A stretch of 22,013 nt of DNA, taken from the NCBI GenBank assembly GCA_934725105.1, contig CAKVBD010000036.1, forward strand, positions 1-22,013, written 5' to 3'. The notes under the pieces are model-generated. The model was not told the origin of the DNA and searched no databases. It was given only the letters and a program-made list of their open reading frames with translations. Shown in pieces: positions 14,044-20,823 of the stretch (position 1 is its first letter; each line of letters begins with the position of its first letter). Made by a program: the position numbers and the translations under genes. The DNA is from an uncultured Bulleidia sp. (GTDB lineage Bacteria > Bacillota_I > Bacilli_A > Erysipelotrichales > Erysipelotrichaceae).

Positions 14044-15384
14044 CTATAATCTATATTCTTTTGCCTTTTTCACACGATAATAGAATGCTGGAATCAATAC
14101 GATACACGCAGCACACCAAGCAGATACTTCAGAAAAGGCAATCCCGTCAAATCCAATGAGTCCTGGAAGTGTCATTGTAAAAATAATTCTGGAAAAGAAT
14201 TCCATGACACCAGATATCATTGGAAGAACTGTATCTCCCATTGCCTGCAAAGAACAGCGATACACCCATAAAAGCGCAAGCACAAACAAGAAGATATACA
14301 TAATTCTCATATATTGTACCCCTAGTTCAATTACTTCTACTTCACTGCTTCCAATCATCCATCCAAGGAATGTTCTCGTACAAAAGTAAAGTACAATACC
14401 AAATACAATATGAAATACACCCATCACAAATGCAATTTCATTTACGCCTTTTAAGATACGATCCGTTTTACCAGCACCAAGATTCTGACCAACAAACGTA
14501 GCACATGCGAATCCAAATGTACTGCCAACCGTTTCTAGAAGAACCATGATTTTGCTGCCTGCAGAATATGCGGCAATATGCTGGGTTCCAAAGCTGTTTA
14601 CACCAGCCTGCAATACCATAACACCAACAGCAGTAATAGAATTCATGATTGCAACAGGTACAGACAGGAAGAATGACTTTCTTAATAATGGAAGATCTAA
14701 TTCCCAGTCTTGTTTTTCAATACGCAATTCTTTGATTTTCAGATAACTCCATAAACAATATATCGCAGAGAATGCCTGTGCGATCACTGTTGCATATGCT
14801 GCTCCAGCAACCCCCATATGAACATACATGACAAGAACAACGTCTAATACAACATTGATAATACATGCAATCACCATCGCAATGACTGGATTTTTTGAAT
14901 CCCCTACTGCACGTAAAATACCAGACAAGAAGTTATATGCATAGGAAACACTCATAAACAAGAAAATGATTTGAATATAGCTTACCGCATCATTCATGAT
15001 AGTTTCTGGAGTCCCCATTAATAAAAGTACATCCTTTGTAAATAATAAGGATAGTACTGTCATTAATCCACATACAACAATGGATATATAGATATTCATC
15101 GTAATGGATTTTCGCAATCTTTGATAATCTTTAGATCCAAAAAATTGTGCAGCTAATATAGAAACACCTTGTGCCATACCCATAATAAATCCAAGTACAA
15201 GAAAGTTAATCGATCCTGTAGCACCAACAGCAGCTAAAGCATCCACACCTACCCCTCTACCAACAACGATCGTATCAACCATGTTGTAGAGCTGTTGTAA
15301 TAAGTTTCCAGCAAGTAATGGCATTCCAAAAGCAAGAATCAGCTTAGAAGGATTGCCAATTGTCATATCCTTTGTTTGTGACAT
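14044..15384 (-). CDS. MATE-family multidrug efflux transporter
   Basis: This 446-residue protein has about twelve transmembrane helices and NorM/DinF-type MATE features. The N-terminal half carries MPLLAGNLLQQLYNMVDTIV, VGVDALAAVGAT and GMAQGVSILAAQFFGSKD, and the second half carries the equivalent AGVNSFGTQHIAAYSAGSK and FVGQNLGAGKTDRI. MATE proteins export cationic drugs or toxic metabolites using sodium or proton gradients. The chosen start is the ATG at 15384, with GAGGGG 7 bases upstream. An in-frame extension of 28 Arg-rich residues to 15468 lacks such a site and is unlikely. It is transcribed alone. Confidence 0.92.
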   Translation of the reverse strand: MSQTKDMTIGNPSKLILAFGMPLLAGNLLQQLYNMVDTIVVGRGVGVDALAAVGATGSINFLVLGFIMGMAQGVSILAAQFFGSKDYQRLRKSITMNIYISIVVCGLMTVLSLLFTKDVLLLMGTPETIMNDAVSYIQIIFLFMSVSYAYNFLSGILRAVGDSKNPVIAMVIACIINVVLDVVLVMYVHMGVAGAAYATVIAQAFSAIYCLWSYLKIKELRIEKQDWELDLPLLRKSFFLSVPVAIMNSITAVGVMVLQAGVNSFGTQHIAAYSAGSKIMVLLETVGSTFGFACATFVGQNLGAGKTDRILKGVNEIAFVMGVFHIVFGIVLYFCTRTFLGWMIGSSEVEVIELGVQYMRIMYIFLFVLALLWVYRCSLQAMGDTVLPMISGVMEFFSRIIFTMTLPGLIGFDGIAFSEVSAWCAACIVLIPAFYYRVKKAKEYRL

Positions 15385-15564
15385 ATATTTTCCCCTCAAG
15401 TATAAAAGCGTGCGACGGAAATTGATTAATAGGGTTTTACGCATCCTATAAACCTCATTTTTTCGCATAAATAAGCGATTTCACTCTTTTGATTTTTTGA
15501 GGTTTTTGAAAATTTCGTTCCAATATCATTCCACGCTTTCGCACAGAATTCTATCATAAATTCA

Positions 15565-15594
15565 TAAAAAAAGAAGCCAGGATGCACCTGGCTT
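15565..15594 (-). terminator. Terminator-like hairpin
   Basis: AGCCAGG and CCTGGCT (15575-15581, 15587-15593) pair around a 5-base loop, and the reverse strand continues into seven Ts. No reverse-strand gene obviously uses it, as tRNA-Gly has its own terminator. It may be left over from the deleted mobile element. Confidence 0.55.
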
Positions 15595-15612
15595 TGTTTA
15601 GATCTGGTAACA

Positions 15613-15801
15613 GTTCACTGTCTGCACCACAGTCACGCAACGTGGCTGATCAACAACGTTGTGAACATAGTAGCAGCATCCAAGAGGCTTGGACATGCTG
15701 ACATAGAGGCAACGCTGAAGACCTATGCGCACCTTTTGAAAGATACAGACAGCAGCATGATGGAATTCATAAACAAATGCCACAAACAGTCAAAAATTTG
15801 A
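15613..15801 (+). pseudogene. Tyrosine recombinase (integrase) C-terminal fragment
   Basis: The forward frame reads LHHSHATWLINN, then ASKRLGHADIEATLKTYAHL and a short tail to TGA. This is the end of a phage/ICE-type tyrosine integrase: the HxxR box region, the LGH motif and the nucleophile Tyr in KTYAHL. The box II Arg is replaced by His (LRH to LHH), and everything upstream (core-binding domain and first catalytic Arg) is absent. There is no start codon or ribosome site. Base composition is richer in G+C than the flanks. It is a relic of an element once integrated beside tRNA-Gly. Confidence 0.82.
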
Positions 15802-15815
15802 ATTTCGTTCCACAG

Positions 15816-15843
15816 AAAAATAAAACCGCATAAATATGCGGTT
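15816..15843 (-). terminator. Terminator of tRNA-Gly
   Basis: AACCGCATA and TATGCGGTT (15824-15832, 15835-15843) form a 9-bp stem. On the reverse strand it is followed by TTTATTTTTC, 13 bases after the tRNA 3' end. Confidence 0.82.
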
Positions 15844-15856
15844 ATTTTATATCCAA

Positions 15857-15927
15857 AGCGAGCGACGGGAATCGAACCCGCGTATTCAGCTTGGGAAGCT
15901 GACATTCTACCATTGAATTACGCTCGC
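15857..15927 (-). tRNA. tRNA-Gly (anticodon CCC)
   Basis: On the reverse strand the acceptor stem GCGAGCG pairs with CGCTCGC, with discriminator T as usual for bacterial tRNA-Gly. The anticodon stem TCAGC/GCTGA encloses the loop TTCCCAA, giving CCC. The T-arm contains GGTTCGATTCC. CCA is not encoded. Confidence 0.95.
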
Positions 15928-15936
15928 ATGTAAAAT

Positions 15937-15965
15937 ATTATAGTTCATTTGGATTCGAACAACAA
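15937..15965 (-). promoter_or_regulatory. tRNA-Gly promoter
   Basis: On the reverse strand TTGTTG (15960-15965) and TATAAT (15937-15942) are 17 bases apart, with the -10 9 bases before the tRNA 5' end. It interleaves with the divergent mutY promoter. Confidence 0.65.
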
Positions 15966-15977
15966 TCAAGTTATAAT
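15949..15977 (+). promoter_or_regulatory. mutY promoter, leaderless type
   Basis: TTGGAT (15949-15954) and TATAAT (15972-15977) are 17 bases apart. The -10 ends 9 bases before the ATG, leaving a leader of only a few bases. Each promoter's -35 lies inside the other's spacer, so mutY and tRNA-Gly transcription should compete. Confidence 0.65.
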
Positions 15978-15986
15978 AAATATCTG

Positions 15987-17060
15987 ATGAAATATATTAT
16001 ACAAAACGAAGATGCAAAAGCGATTGCAGAATGGTATCAAAAGAATAAAAGACAGCTCCCATGGAGAGATACAAATAATCCATATGATGTATGGCTGAGT
16101 GAAATCATGCTTCAGCAGACACGTATTGAAGCTGTTAAGCCAAAGTTTCTTTTATTCAAGCAGACGCTTCCAACAATTCAAGATCTTGCGAATTGTGAGG
16201 AAGATGCTTTAATGCGCCTATGGGAAGGATTAGGATACTATTCGCGTGCACGAAATCTAAAAAAATGTGCAATTGCACTTGTTGAACAATACAACGCTCA
16301 GCTGCCAGAAGACTATAAGGCATTACTCAAATTACCTGGCATTGGACCATATACTGCAGGTGCAATCTCATCTATTGCATATGGATTACCTGCTGCTGCA
16401 GTCGATGGTAATGTCATGCGTGTTTTAGCACGCTACTTCGAAATTACAGAAGATATTCGAAGTGATACATTAAAAAAAGAAATGGAACAAACAATCTTAG
16501 AATGCTTCCAAGAAGACAGTACACCTTCTTTTGTCTCTAATTTCAATCAAGGCATTATGGAACTTGGAGAAACGATATGCATTCCAAATGGAGAAGCAAA
16601 GTGTTCTATTTGTCCTTTACAACATACATGTAAAGCACACCTTCATGAAACAACAGATACCATTCCTTATCGCAGTGCACTCAATCAAAGGAAGATCATT
16701 GAAAGAACACTATTCATTATTCGAGATGGTGATCAGTTCCTCATTCATAAAAGAGCAGACAAGGGTTTACTTGCTGGATTATATGAGTTTATCGGTGTAG
16801 ATGCACATCTAAACAAAAAAGAAGTTATTCAGGAAGTAGAAAAGCATAACATTCATCCAACACATATCAAACGCCTGGAAGATGCAAAACATATATTTAC
16901 ACATCTAGAGTGGCATATGCATGCCTATGAAATCACAGTAGAACAGATTGAACATTTACAACAGAAAGACTACCTGCTGCTAAATAAACAAGAGCTGCAG
17001 ACAAAGGCAATTCCTTCAGCATTCAAGAAATATATCAGCTATTATACAATTCGCGAATAA
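15987..17060 (+). CDS. mutY: A/G-specific adenine DNA glycosylase
   Basis: This 357-residue MutY excises adenine mispaired with 8-oxoguanine. The helix-hairpin-helix motif LPGIGPYTAG and the catalytic-region VDGNVMRVLAR follow the N-terminal WYQKNKRQLPWR. The 4Fe-4S ligands are in CIPNGEAKCSICPLQHTC. The C-terminal NUDIX-like domain (from about residue 240, ERTLFIIRDGD and LLAGLYEFIG) recognises 8-oxoG. Length is normal. No Shine-Dalgarno precedes the ATG; a consensus promoter ends 9 bases away, so the mRNA is probably leaderless. Confidence 0.95.
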   Translation: MKYIIQNEDAKAIAEWYQKNKRQLPWRDTNNPYDVWLSEIMLQQTRIEAVKPKFLLFKQTLPTIQDLANCEEDALMRLWEGLGYYSRARNLKKCAIALVEQYNAQLPEDYKALLKLPGIGPYTAGAISSIAYGLPAAAVDGNVMRVLARYFEITEDIRSDTLKKEMEQTILECFQEDSTPSFVSNFNQGIMELGETICIPNGEAKCSICPLQHTCKAHLHETTDTIPYRSALNQRKIIERTLFIIRDGDQFLIHKRADKGLLAGLYEFIGVDAHLNKKEVIQEVEKHNIHPTHIKRLEDAKHIFTHLEWHMHAYEITVEQIEHLQQKDYLLLNKQELQTKAIPSAFKKYISYYTIRE

Positions 17061-17061
17061 T

Positions 17062-17107
17062 TTTTTTAAAAAAAGTGTTGCAATATAGTAATAGTCTATG
17101 GTATATT
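17062..17107 (+). promoter_or_regulatory. Promoter of first tRNA-Glu
   Basis: A TTTAAAAAAA tract is followed by TTGCAA (17078-17083), an 18-base spacer ending TATGG, and TATATT (17102-17107). The TGG makes it an extended -10. Confidence 0.7.
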
Positions 17108-17118
17108 AATTGAGCGCT

Positions 17119-17195
17119 GGCGAGTTGGTGAAGCGGCTTAACACACCGCCCTTTCACGGCGGCATTCACGGGTTCGAATCCCGTACTCGTCACCA
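17119..17195 (+). tRNA. tRNA-Glu (anticodon TTC), copy 1
   Basis: The acceptor stem GGCGAGT pairs with ACTCGTC (one G-T), followed by discriminator A. The anticodon loop CTTTCAC gives TTC. CCA follows directly in the DNA (17193-17195), unlike the other tRNAs here. Confidence 0.96.
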
Positions 17196-17200
17196 TAGAA

Positions 17201-17227
17201 AAAGCTCATGGAAACATGAGCTTTTTT
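17201..17227 (+). terminator. Terminator after tRNA-Glu copy 1
   Basis: AAAGCTCATG and CATGAGCTTT form a 10-bp stem with a GAAA tetraloop, running into a six-T tract. Confidence 0.92.
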
Positions 17228-17250
17228 CATACCTGAACAATTGTTGACTT

Positions 17251-17313
17251 CCTCAAAAAAAAAAAAAAGTTTTAAAAAAAAGTATTGCATAGTATACATC
17301 ATTATGGTATATT
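17251..17313 (+). promoter_or_regulatory. Promoter of tRNA-Glu/tRNA-Trp unit
   Basis: A long A-tract and TTTTAAAAAAAA precede TTGCAT (17285-17290), a 17-base spacer ending TATGG, and TATATT (17308-17313). Confidence 0.7.
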
Positions 17314-17324
17314 ATTTGAGCACT

Positions 17325-17398
17325 GGCGAGTTGGTGAAGCGGCTTAACACACCGCCCTTTCACGGCGGCACTCACGGGTTCGAATCCCGTACTCGTCA
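17325..17398 (+). tRNA. tRNA-Glu (anticodon TTC), copy 2
   Basis: It is identical to copy 1 except for one base in the variable region (T to C). CCA is not encoded. Copies start 206 bp apart and share their promoter sequence, indicating a recent tandem duplication. No terminator follows before tRNA-Trp, so the two are cotranscribed. Confidence 0.96.
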
Positions 17399-17408
17399 CT
17401 TTTATTTT

Positions 17409-17479
17409 AGGGGTATCGTACAATGGTAGTACATCGGTCTCCAAAACCGCTGATGGGAGTTCGATTCTCTCTACCCCTG
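17409..17479 (+). tRNA. tRNA-Trp (anticodon CCA)
   Basis: The acceptor stem AGGGGTA pairs with TACCCCT, with discriminator G as expected for Trp. The anticodon loop CTCCAAA gives CCA. The outermost anticodon-stem pair appears mismatched (T opposite C); the rest of the cloverleaf is intact. It lies 10 bases after tRNA-Glu copy 2. Confidence 0.93.
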
Positions 17480-17489
17480 CCTACAAATA

Positions 17490-17550
17490 CTCATTCGAAC
17501 TAATGATATTATCGAGTGAGGTTAACCTCTGAGAAATCAGAGGTTTTTTT
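17490..17550 (+). terminator. Two hairpins ending the tRNA-Glu/Trp transcript
   Basis: A first 9-bp stem, CTCATTCGA/TCGAGTGAG (17490-17498, 17512-17520, one wobble), has no T-run. The second, AACCTCTGA/TCAGAGGTT with a GAAA loop (17524-17545), runs into seven Ts and is the actual terminator. The first may aid 3' processing. Confidence 0.85.
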
Positions 17551-17630
17551 CTATCTTTTTACCAATTATCCTTAAACTGCTGATGATTCACATCAAATAA
17601 ATATAATTAGATTACAAGGAGGACATTGTT

Positions 17631-17753
17631 ATGTTAGCCGCATTATTATTCGTTGCTGAAATTGGGTTGATTATCACTGCTTCAATTACTTGTCTAAAAA
17701 TTGGTTGGGTATGTGATATTTATATTCAGGAACACAAAAAAGATAAGCAATAG
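17631..17753 (+). CDS. Small single-pass membrane peptide of 40 residues
   Basis: The ORF has a near-perfect AAGGAGG site 8 bases before the ATG, and TATAAT at 17602-17607 is a plausible -10. The product starts MLAALLFVAEIGLIITASIT, forms one hydrophobic helix (about 2-27), has two Cys (21 and 28), and ends in a charged tail EHKKDKQ. The family is not recognised. It converges on the kinase gene with 3 bases between stops, and its last codons double as the kinase terminator. Options include a small regulatory membrane protein or a type I toxin-like peptide; a secreted signal precursor is less likely. Confidence 0.65.
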   Translation: MLAALLFVAEIGLIITASITCLKIGWVCDIYIQEHKKDKQ

Positions 17754-17761
17754 CGCTTATC
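17736..17761 (-). terminator. Terminator of the kinase/regulator operon
   Basis: On the reverse strand GATAAGC (17755-17761) pairs with GCTTATC (17742-17748) around a 6-base loop, followed by six Ts (17736-17741). It starts inside the kinase stop codon and lies within the last codons of the convergent 40-residue ORF. Confidence 0.78.
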
Positions 17762-18953
17762 CGTTATAAATCGCAATGCTGCATGCCAAAGTATCTTCAC
17801 TTTGTGAATACTTGATGGATCCATCATATTTTTTAACAATTTTATTGATTGATTTCACTCCATAGCCATTCTTAGATGAATGGTTTATTTTTATATTTCC
17901 ACTTTCATCTAAAATCTGATGCTGAATACTATTTGTACATACAATCATCAAAAAGCCATTCTTTTTGTAAAGTTCAAATAGAATCTCTTTTTTCCCTTCT
18001 GTGTGTCTAATTGCATTATCTAGAATATTTGTAAGTAATATTGTCAAATCATTTTCATTGATATTGATTTTTTCGATTCTTTCAATGTATGTATCAAATT
18101 TAATATTCGCTCTGATTGCGCGGATGTAATTTGCATTCACAATTGCATCCAGATATGGATACCCTGTTTCAATTGGTACAAATGCATGATCAAGAGATGC
18201 AGAAATTGCATCTGGATCCATTTGCGAAGTCAATACATGTTTTAAATCATGTTTCAATGTTCTTAGTTCCTCATAAGACTCTTTCAGCAATACATCTTTT
18301 TCACATTGATATTTCAATGCAAGATCCTTTTCATTCACTAATTCTTTTATTTTTTTCTGCTCGTACACTTGTGAAACAATACCTGTCACAAGTATGACTC
18401 CTGAAATACATAAAGAAAACAAATCATAGTCAGCAAATTTCAAGAAATGAACATAATTTGATAAAACCCAAAGCACAATACTGATAGAAGTCACAAAGAA
18501 ACAAGCTGCATGGTCCATGTCAAATACATTCTTTTTCACAAAATACGCAACCAGTATCACACTCAGAATAAAAAATACTATTTCCAGCACAACAAGCAAA
18601 ACAAGATGTTCCTTTAACAACAAGCCACATTGAATACCCCAGTAGTAATGCATGGATAAAAAAATAATGCACAGATTATGGATGAAATAGAACACAAAAT
18701 TCAAAATCATTGCTAAAAAAATAGATTCTTTCCATTTCTTCCCAGAAATCATTAATACTATTGTCGCAATCAGAATATACAAATATGATAGATACCCTTG
18801 ATTCACTGCACCATTTCCCCAAATAAAAGATTTTGTAACAAAAGCACTTAAAAACAACGATAGAACACTCTTCAAAAAGAATTTACAGTCAAGAATACTC
18901 ACATAAAACAAAAATACAGTGCATAAAAGAATACATTCTACAACCTTATCCAT
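17757..18953 (-). CDS. Membrane histidine kinase, GHKL/AgrC type
   Basis: The protein is about 398 residues. Roughly six to seven transmembrane helices (to about residue 210) precede a coiled-coil linker, the phospho-acceptor segment ELRTLKHDLKHVLTS, and a GHKL ATPase domain. The N-box is TNILDNAIRHTE, and the glycine box is KNGYGVKSINKIVKKYDG. This is the architecture of peptide-sensing kinases such as AgrC. The chosen ATG at 18953 has GGTGA 5 bases upstream and overlaps the regulator gene by 8 bases. A GTG 9 bases earlier (18962) is the alternative start. No agrB or recognisable agrD is in the window. Confidence 0.88.
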   Translation of the reverse strand: MDKVVECILLCTVFLFYVSILDCKFFLKSVLSLFLSAFVTKSFIWGNGAVNQGYLSYLYILIATIVLMISGKKWKESIFLAMILNFVFYFIHNLCIIFLSMHYYWGIQCGLLLKEHLVLLVVLEIVFFILSVILVAYFVKKNVFDMDHAACFFVTSISIVLWVLSNYVHFLKFADYDLFSLCISGVILVTGIVSQVYEQKKIKELVNEKDLALKYQCEKDVLLKESYEELRTLKHDLKHVLTSQMDPDAISASLDHAFVPIETGYPYLDAIVNANYIRAIRANIKFDTYIERIEKININENDLTILLTNILDNAIRHTEGKKEILFELYKKNGFLMIVCTNSIQHQILDESGNIKINHSSKNGYGVKSINKIVKKYDGSIKYSQSEDTLACSIAIYNG

Positions 18954-19641
18954 AACAGTCACCCAAGATATACAAACTATATTTTTCCTTTATGCGATGC
19001 TTGTTTGCTCTGCTGATATATAAATTTGTTCCATCCACCAATGTTACTTTTTCTCTCTCCATCTTTTTGATGTATCTAAAATTCACAATAAAACTGCTCG
19101 ATATTTTTCCAAATCCATCTAACGTATTTTCATCTATTTCTTTCAATCGTTTCTTATCTTTCAAGATTGTTCCATCATGCATATGCAGAAGCAAATAATT
19201 ATGAGATGCTTCAAAATACACGATTGAACGTAATGGATACTGAATTTGATCAATTAGATACATTTTTTGAGATTCATTCCCTATTTTCTTGATCATTTTT
19301 TTCAGATCTTCAAGCAGATGATCTTTTCTAATAAAACAAAAAACATCATACTTAAATGTTTCAAAAACAAGATTATTATGTTTTGTACAGAAAACGATTT
19401 TCGTATCTGGATATACACTTGAAATAATGCGCGCTGTTTGAAATCCATCCATTTCTTTCATGTTTAAATCAATGATACATACATCCGCATGAATCCGCAG
19501 CAATTCATCATGAAATCCAACAGATTGATATACATTTAAATCATATTGATCCATAGGAACAACTGTCTTTAAATGTAAAAATGTTTGTTTCAATTCTTCT
19601 TCATTATCATCAATCATGATTACTATCAATTCATTTTTCAT
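18946..19641 (-). CDS. Response regulator, receiver plus LytTR DNA-binding domain
   Basis: The 231-residue product has an N-terminal receiver with the acidic pair IDD (10-12), phospho-acceptor Asp in CIIDLNMKEMDG, Thr in FCTKHN, and Lys in FIRKD. A C-terminal LytTR domain of about 100 residues follows (SIVYFEASHNYLLLHMHDG to KIKEKYSLYIL-like end). AgrA/VirR/ComE-type regulators with this layout bind paired direct repeats and control quorum sensing, bacteriocins or surface functions. It is first in the operon with the kinase. No Shine-Dalgarno is visible; an extended -10 (TGTTATAAG, 19650-19658) ends 8 bases before the ATG, suggesting a leaderless mRNA. Confidence 0.9.
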   Translation of the reverse strand: MKNELIVIMIDDNEEELKQTFLHLKTVVPMDQYDLNVYQSVGFHDELLRIHADVCIIDLNMKEMDGFQTARIISSVYPDTKIVFCTKHNNLVFETFKYDVFCFIRKDHLLEDLKKMIKKIGNESQKMYLIDQIQYPLRSIVYFEASHNYLLLHMHDGTILKDKKRLKEIDENTLDGFGKISSSFIVNFRYIKKMEREKVTLVDGTNLYISRANKHRIKEKYSLYILGDCYG

Positions 19642-19649
19642 AGATTTAT

Positions 19650-19658
19650 CTTATAACA
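19650..19658 (-). promoter_or_regulatory. Extended -10 for the response regulator gene
   Basis: On the reverse strand TGTTATAAG ends 8 bases before the ATG, with T-rich DNA upstream and no strong -35. Paired LytTR-type repeats could not be identified with confidence in the 150-bp divergent region. Confidence 0.4.
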
Positions 19659-19791
19659 GTTTCCAAAAAAAATATTTTATTTTTTTCTACACAGAAACAA
19701 TTTATTCTTTTTTTCACTTATTTTTACGTCAATTATATTAAACTTCATTCAGAAATAATGTGCACATAATTTCACGAAAGGAAAATCAAAT

Positions 19792-20382
19792 ATGCTAAGA
19801 AAACTACTTATAACGCTTTGTTTACTTCTTGTTTCAACAAATTATATTCACGCAGAAAGTCACATTTTTGATGAAAATGATTATTTTTATGCATTAAAAA
19901 GGGAAGCCGAAAAATATAATGTTCAAATCGATATTAACAAATATCCTGATGTCATAAATGAGAAAACAATTGCTAAAGGTGTAAAAAATGTGCACGATAT
20001 CGCAAGTAATTTTACTGTTACACAACTTTCATTTGAAAATCAAGATATTTCTGTTGCAAGCAATATGCCAGTCACAAAAAATAGATATGGTTATTTTGAT
20101 GTTTTAGCAGGACCTTCACTGATGTGCACAATCAAAGTAACACTCAACGTTACTACAAATATGGATAATTATACTGTTTTAAGTGTCAATTCGAAAAGAG
20201 CTAATCAAGATGGCGTTGCATATGGATTTATCAGTTGGGAAACATACAGTATCACTACTGTTGAAAATTCTCCATGGAAAGGCTATGTTTATGCAACAGT
20301 TACCGGCCACGCAACATTCGGAGCCTACGGCGTGACATATTCAAAAGATGTCACTTCATCGGCAAATGTTAAATGTTATTAA
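19792..20382 (+). CDS. Secreted protein of unknown function
   Basis: The 196-residue product starts with a typical signal peptide (MLRKLLITLCLLLVSTNYIHA, probable cleavage before ES). The mature part of about 175 residues is Thr/Ser/Val/Tyr-rich with a beta-strand-like pattern. It contains two Cys (in SLMCTIKVT and the terminal VKCY) that could form a disulfide. No cell-wall anchor or catalytic motif is visible. An AAAGGA site lies 9 bases before the ATG. It diverges from the LytTR regulator gene across 150 bp, making it a plausible target of that system. The family is not recognised. Confidence 0.8.
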   Translation: MLRKLLITLCLLLVSTNYIHAESHIFDENDYFYALKREAEKYNVQIDINKYPDVINEKTIAKGVKNVHDIASNFTVTQLSFENQDISVASNMPVTKNRYGYFDVLAGPSLMCTIKVTLNVTTNMDNYTVLSVNSKRANQDGVAYGFISWETYSITTVENSPWKGYVYATVTGHATFGAYGVTYSKDVTSSANVKCY

Positions 20383-20459
20383 AAAGTTTAAGCTCTCAAC
20401 TAATGTTTCTAAAATATCATTTAATGTATAAGTTAATATTTTTGTCATAAATTTAATTC

Positions 20460-20493
20460 GACTAATCTGAAATTGCACAGTTTCAGATTAGTC
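20460..20493. terminator. Strong hairpin after the secreted-protein gene
   Basis: GACTAATCTGAAA and TTTCAGATTAGTC form a perfect 13-bp stem with an 8-base loop. Only a weak T-tract follows (ATTCTTG), so it may stabilise the mRNA 3' end or terminate inefficiently in either direction. Confidence 0.55.
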
Positions 20494-20817
20494 ATTCTTG
20501 TGAATGAACAAAATAATGAGATATAATAAAAAATCAAAAAAAGTAAATGTCTAAACAGATAAATTTATATTTAATTTTATGTTTGGTTTTGATGCGACAC
20601 AGTTTATTTTTACAATTCTATAACCCAACAGGAAGATAATGAAAAATATTCAAATATGCATTGAAACTTATTAAAAAGTTTTCACTTGCCATTATGATAT
20701 TAAAATTGCATTTATACACAGCATCTACATTTTCTTATTTCTCTACTATGTTTCATAACTGATTCCAAAGTATTTTCCAATTTTTTATTTTTTTCATTTA
20801 CAATATGATTACGGAGA
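20494..20817 (+). other. AT-rich non-coding stretch before the Abi gene
   Basis: No convincing gene is present. TTGATG (20589-20594) and TACAAT (20611-20616), 16 bases apart, form a plausible promoter, giving the Abi gene a leader of about 200 bases. Inside it is an 11-codon ORF with a GGAAG site (MKNIQICIETY), which may be chance. Abi_2-type genes can be accompanied by a structured non-coding RNA; no strong long-range stem was seen here by eye. Confidence 0.35.
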
Positions 20818-20823
20818 ATGATT

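Larger units (their letters stand above)
15511..15812 (+). repeat. 12-bp direct repeats bracketing an integrase remnant
   Basis: AATTTCGTTCCA occurs at 15511-15522 and again at 15801-15812. With a 2-base indel the similarity extends to TTTGAA(AA)TTTCGTTCCA. The right copy begins at the last base of the integrase stop codon. A further ATTCCA follows the left copy. This is the arrangement expected for the two att ends of an integrated element that has lost its interior. Confidence 0.55.

Noticed and set aside
15385..15468. 28-residue N-terminal extension of the MATE transporter
   Set aside because: The internal ATG at 15384 has a strong GAGGGG site at correct spacing. The extension is Arg-rich, has no ribosome site and is not typical of the family.
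15598..15783. Reverse-strand 61-codon ORF
   Set aside because: It is antisense to the integrase remnant; the forward frame matches the known integrase motif order, and the reverse frame has no ribosome site.
17241..17444. ORFs on both strands across the tRNA-Glu/Trp region
   Set aside because: They translate tRNA genes and promoter A-tracts and have no coding features.
17631..17753. AgrD-like autoinducer precursor
   Set aside because: It has a hydrophobic helix, Cys and charged tail, but the spacing is not convincing, it is convergent with the kinase, and no agrB processing enzyme is present. It is kept only as an unknown membrane peptide.
20633..20671. 11-codon ORF in the Abi gene leader
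   Set aside because: It has a partial ribosome site, but the length and composition are easily produced by chance in AT-rich DNA. It is mentioned only as part of the leader.
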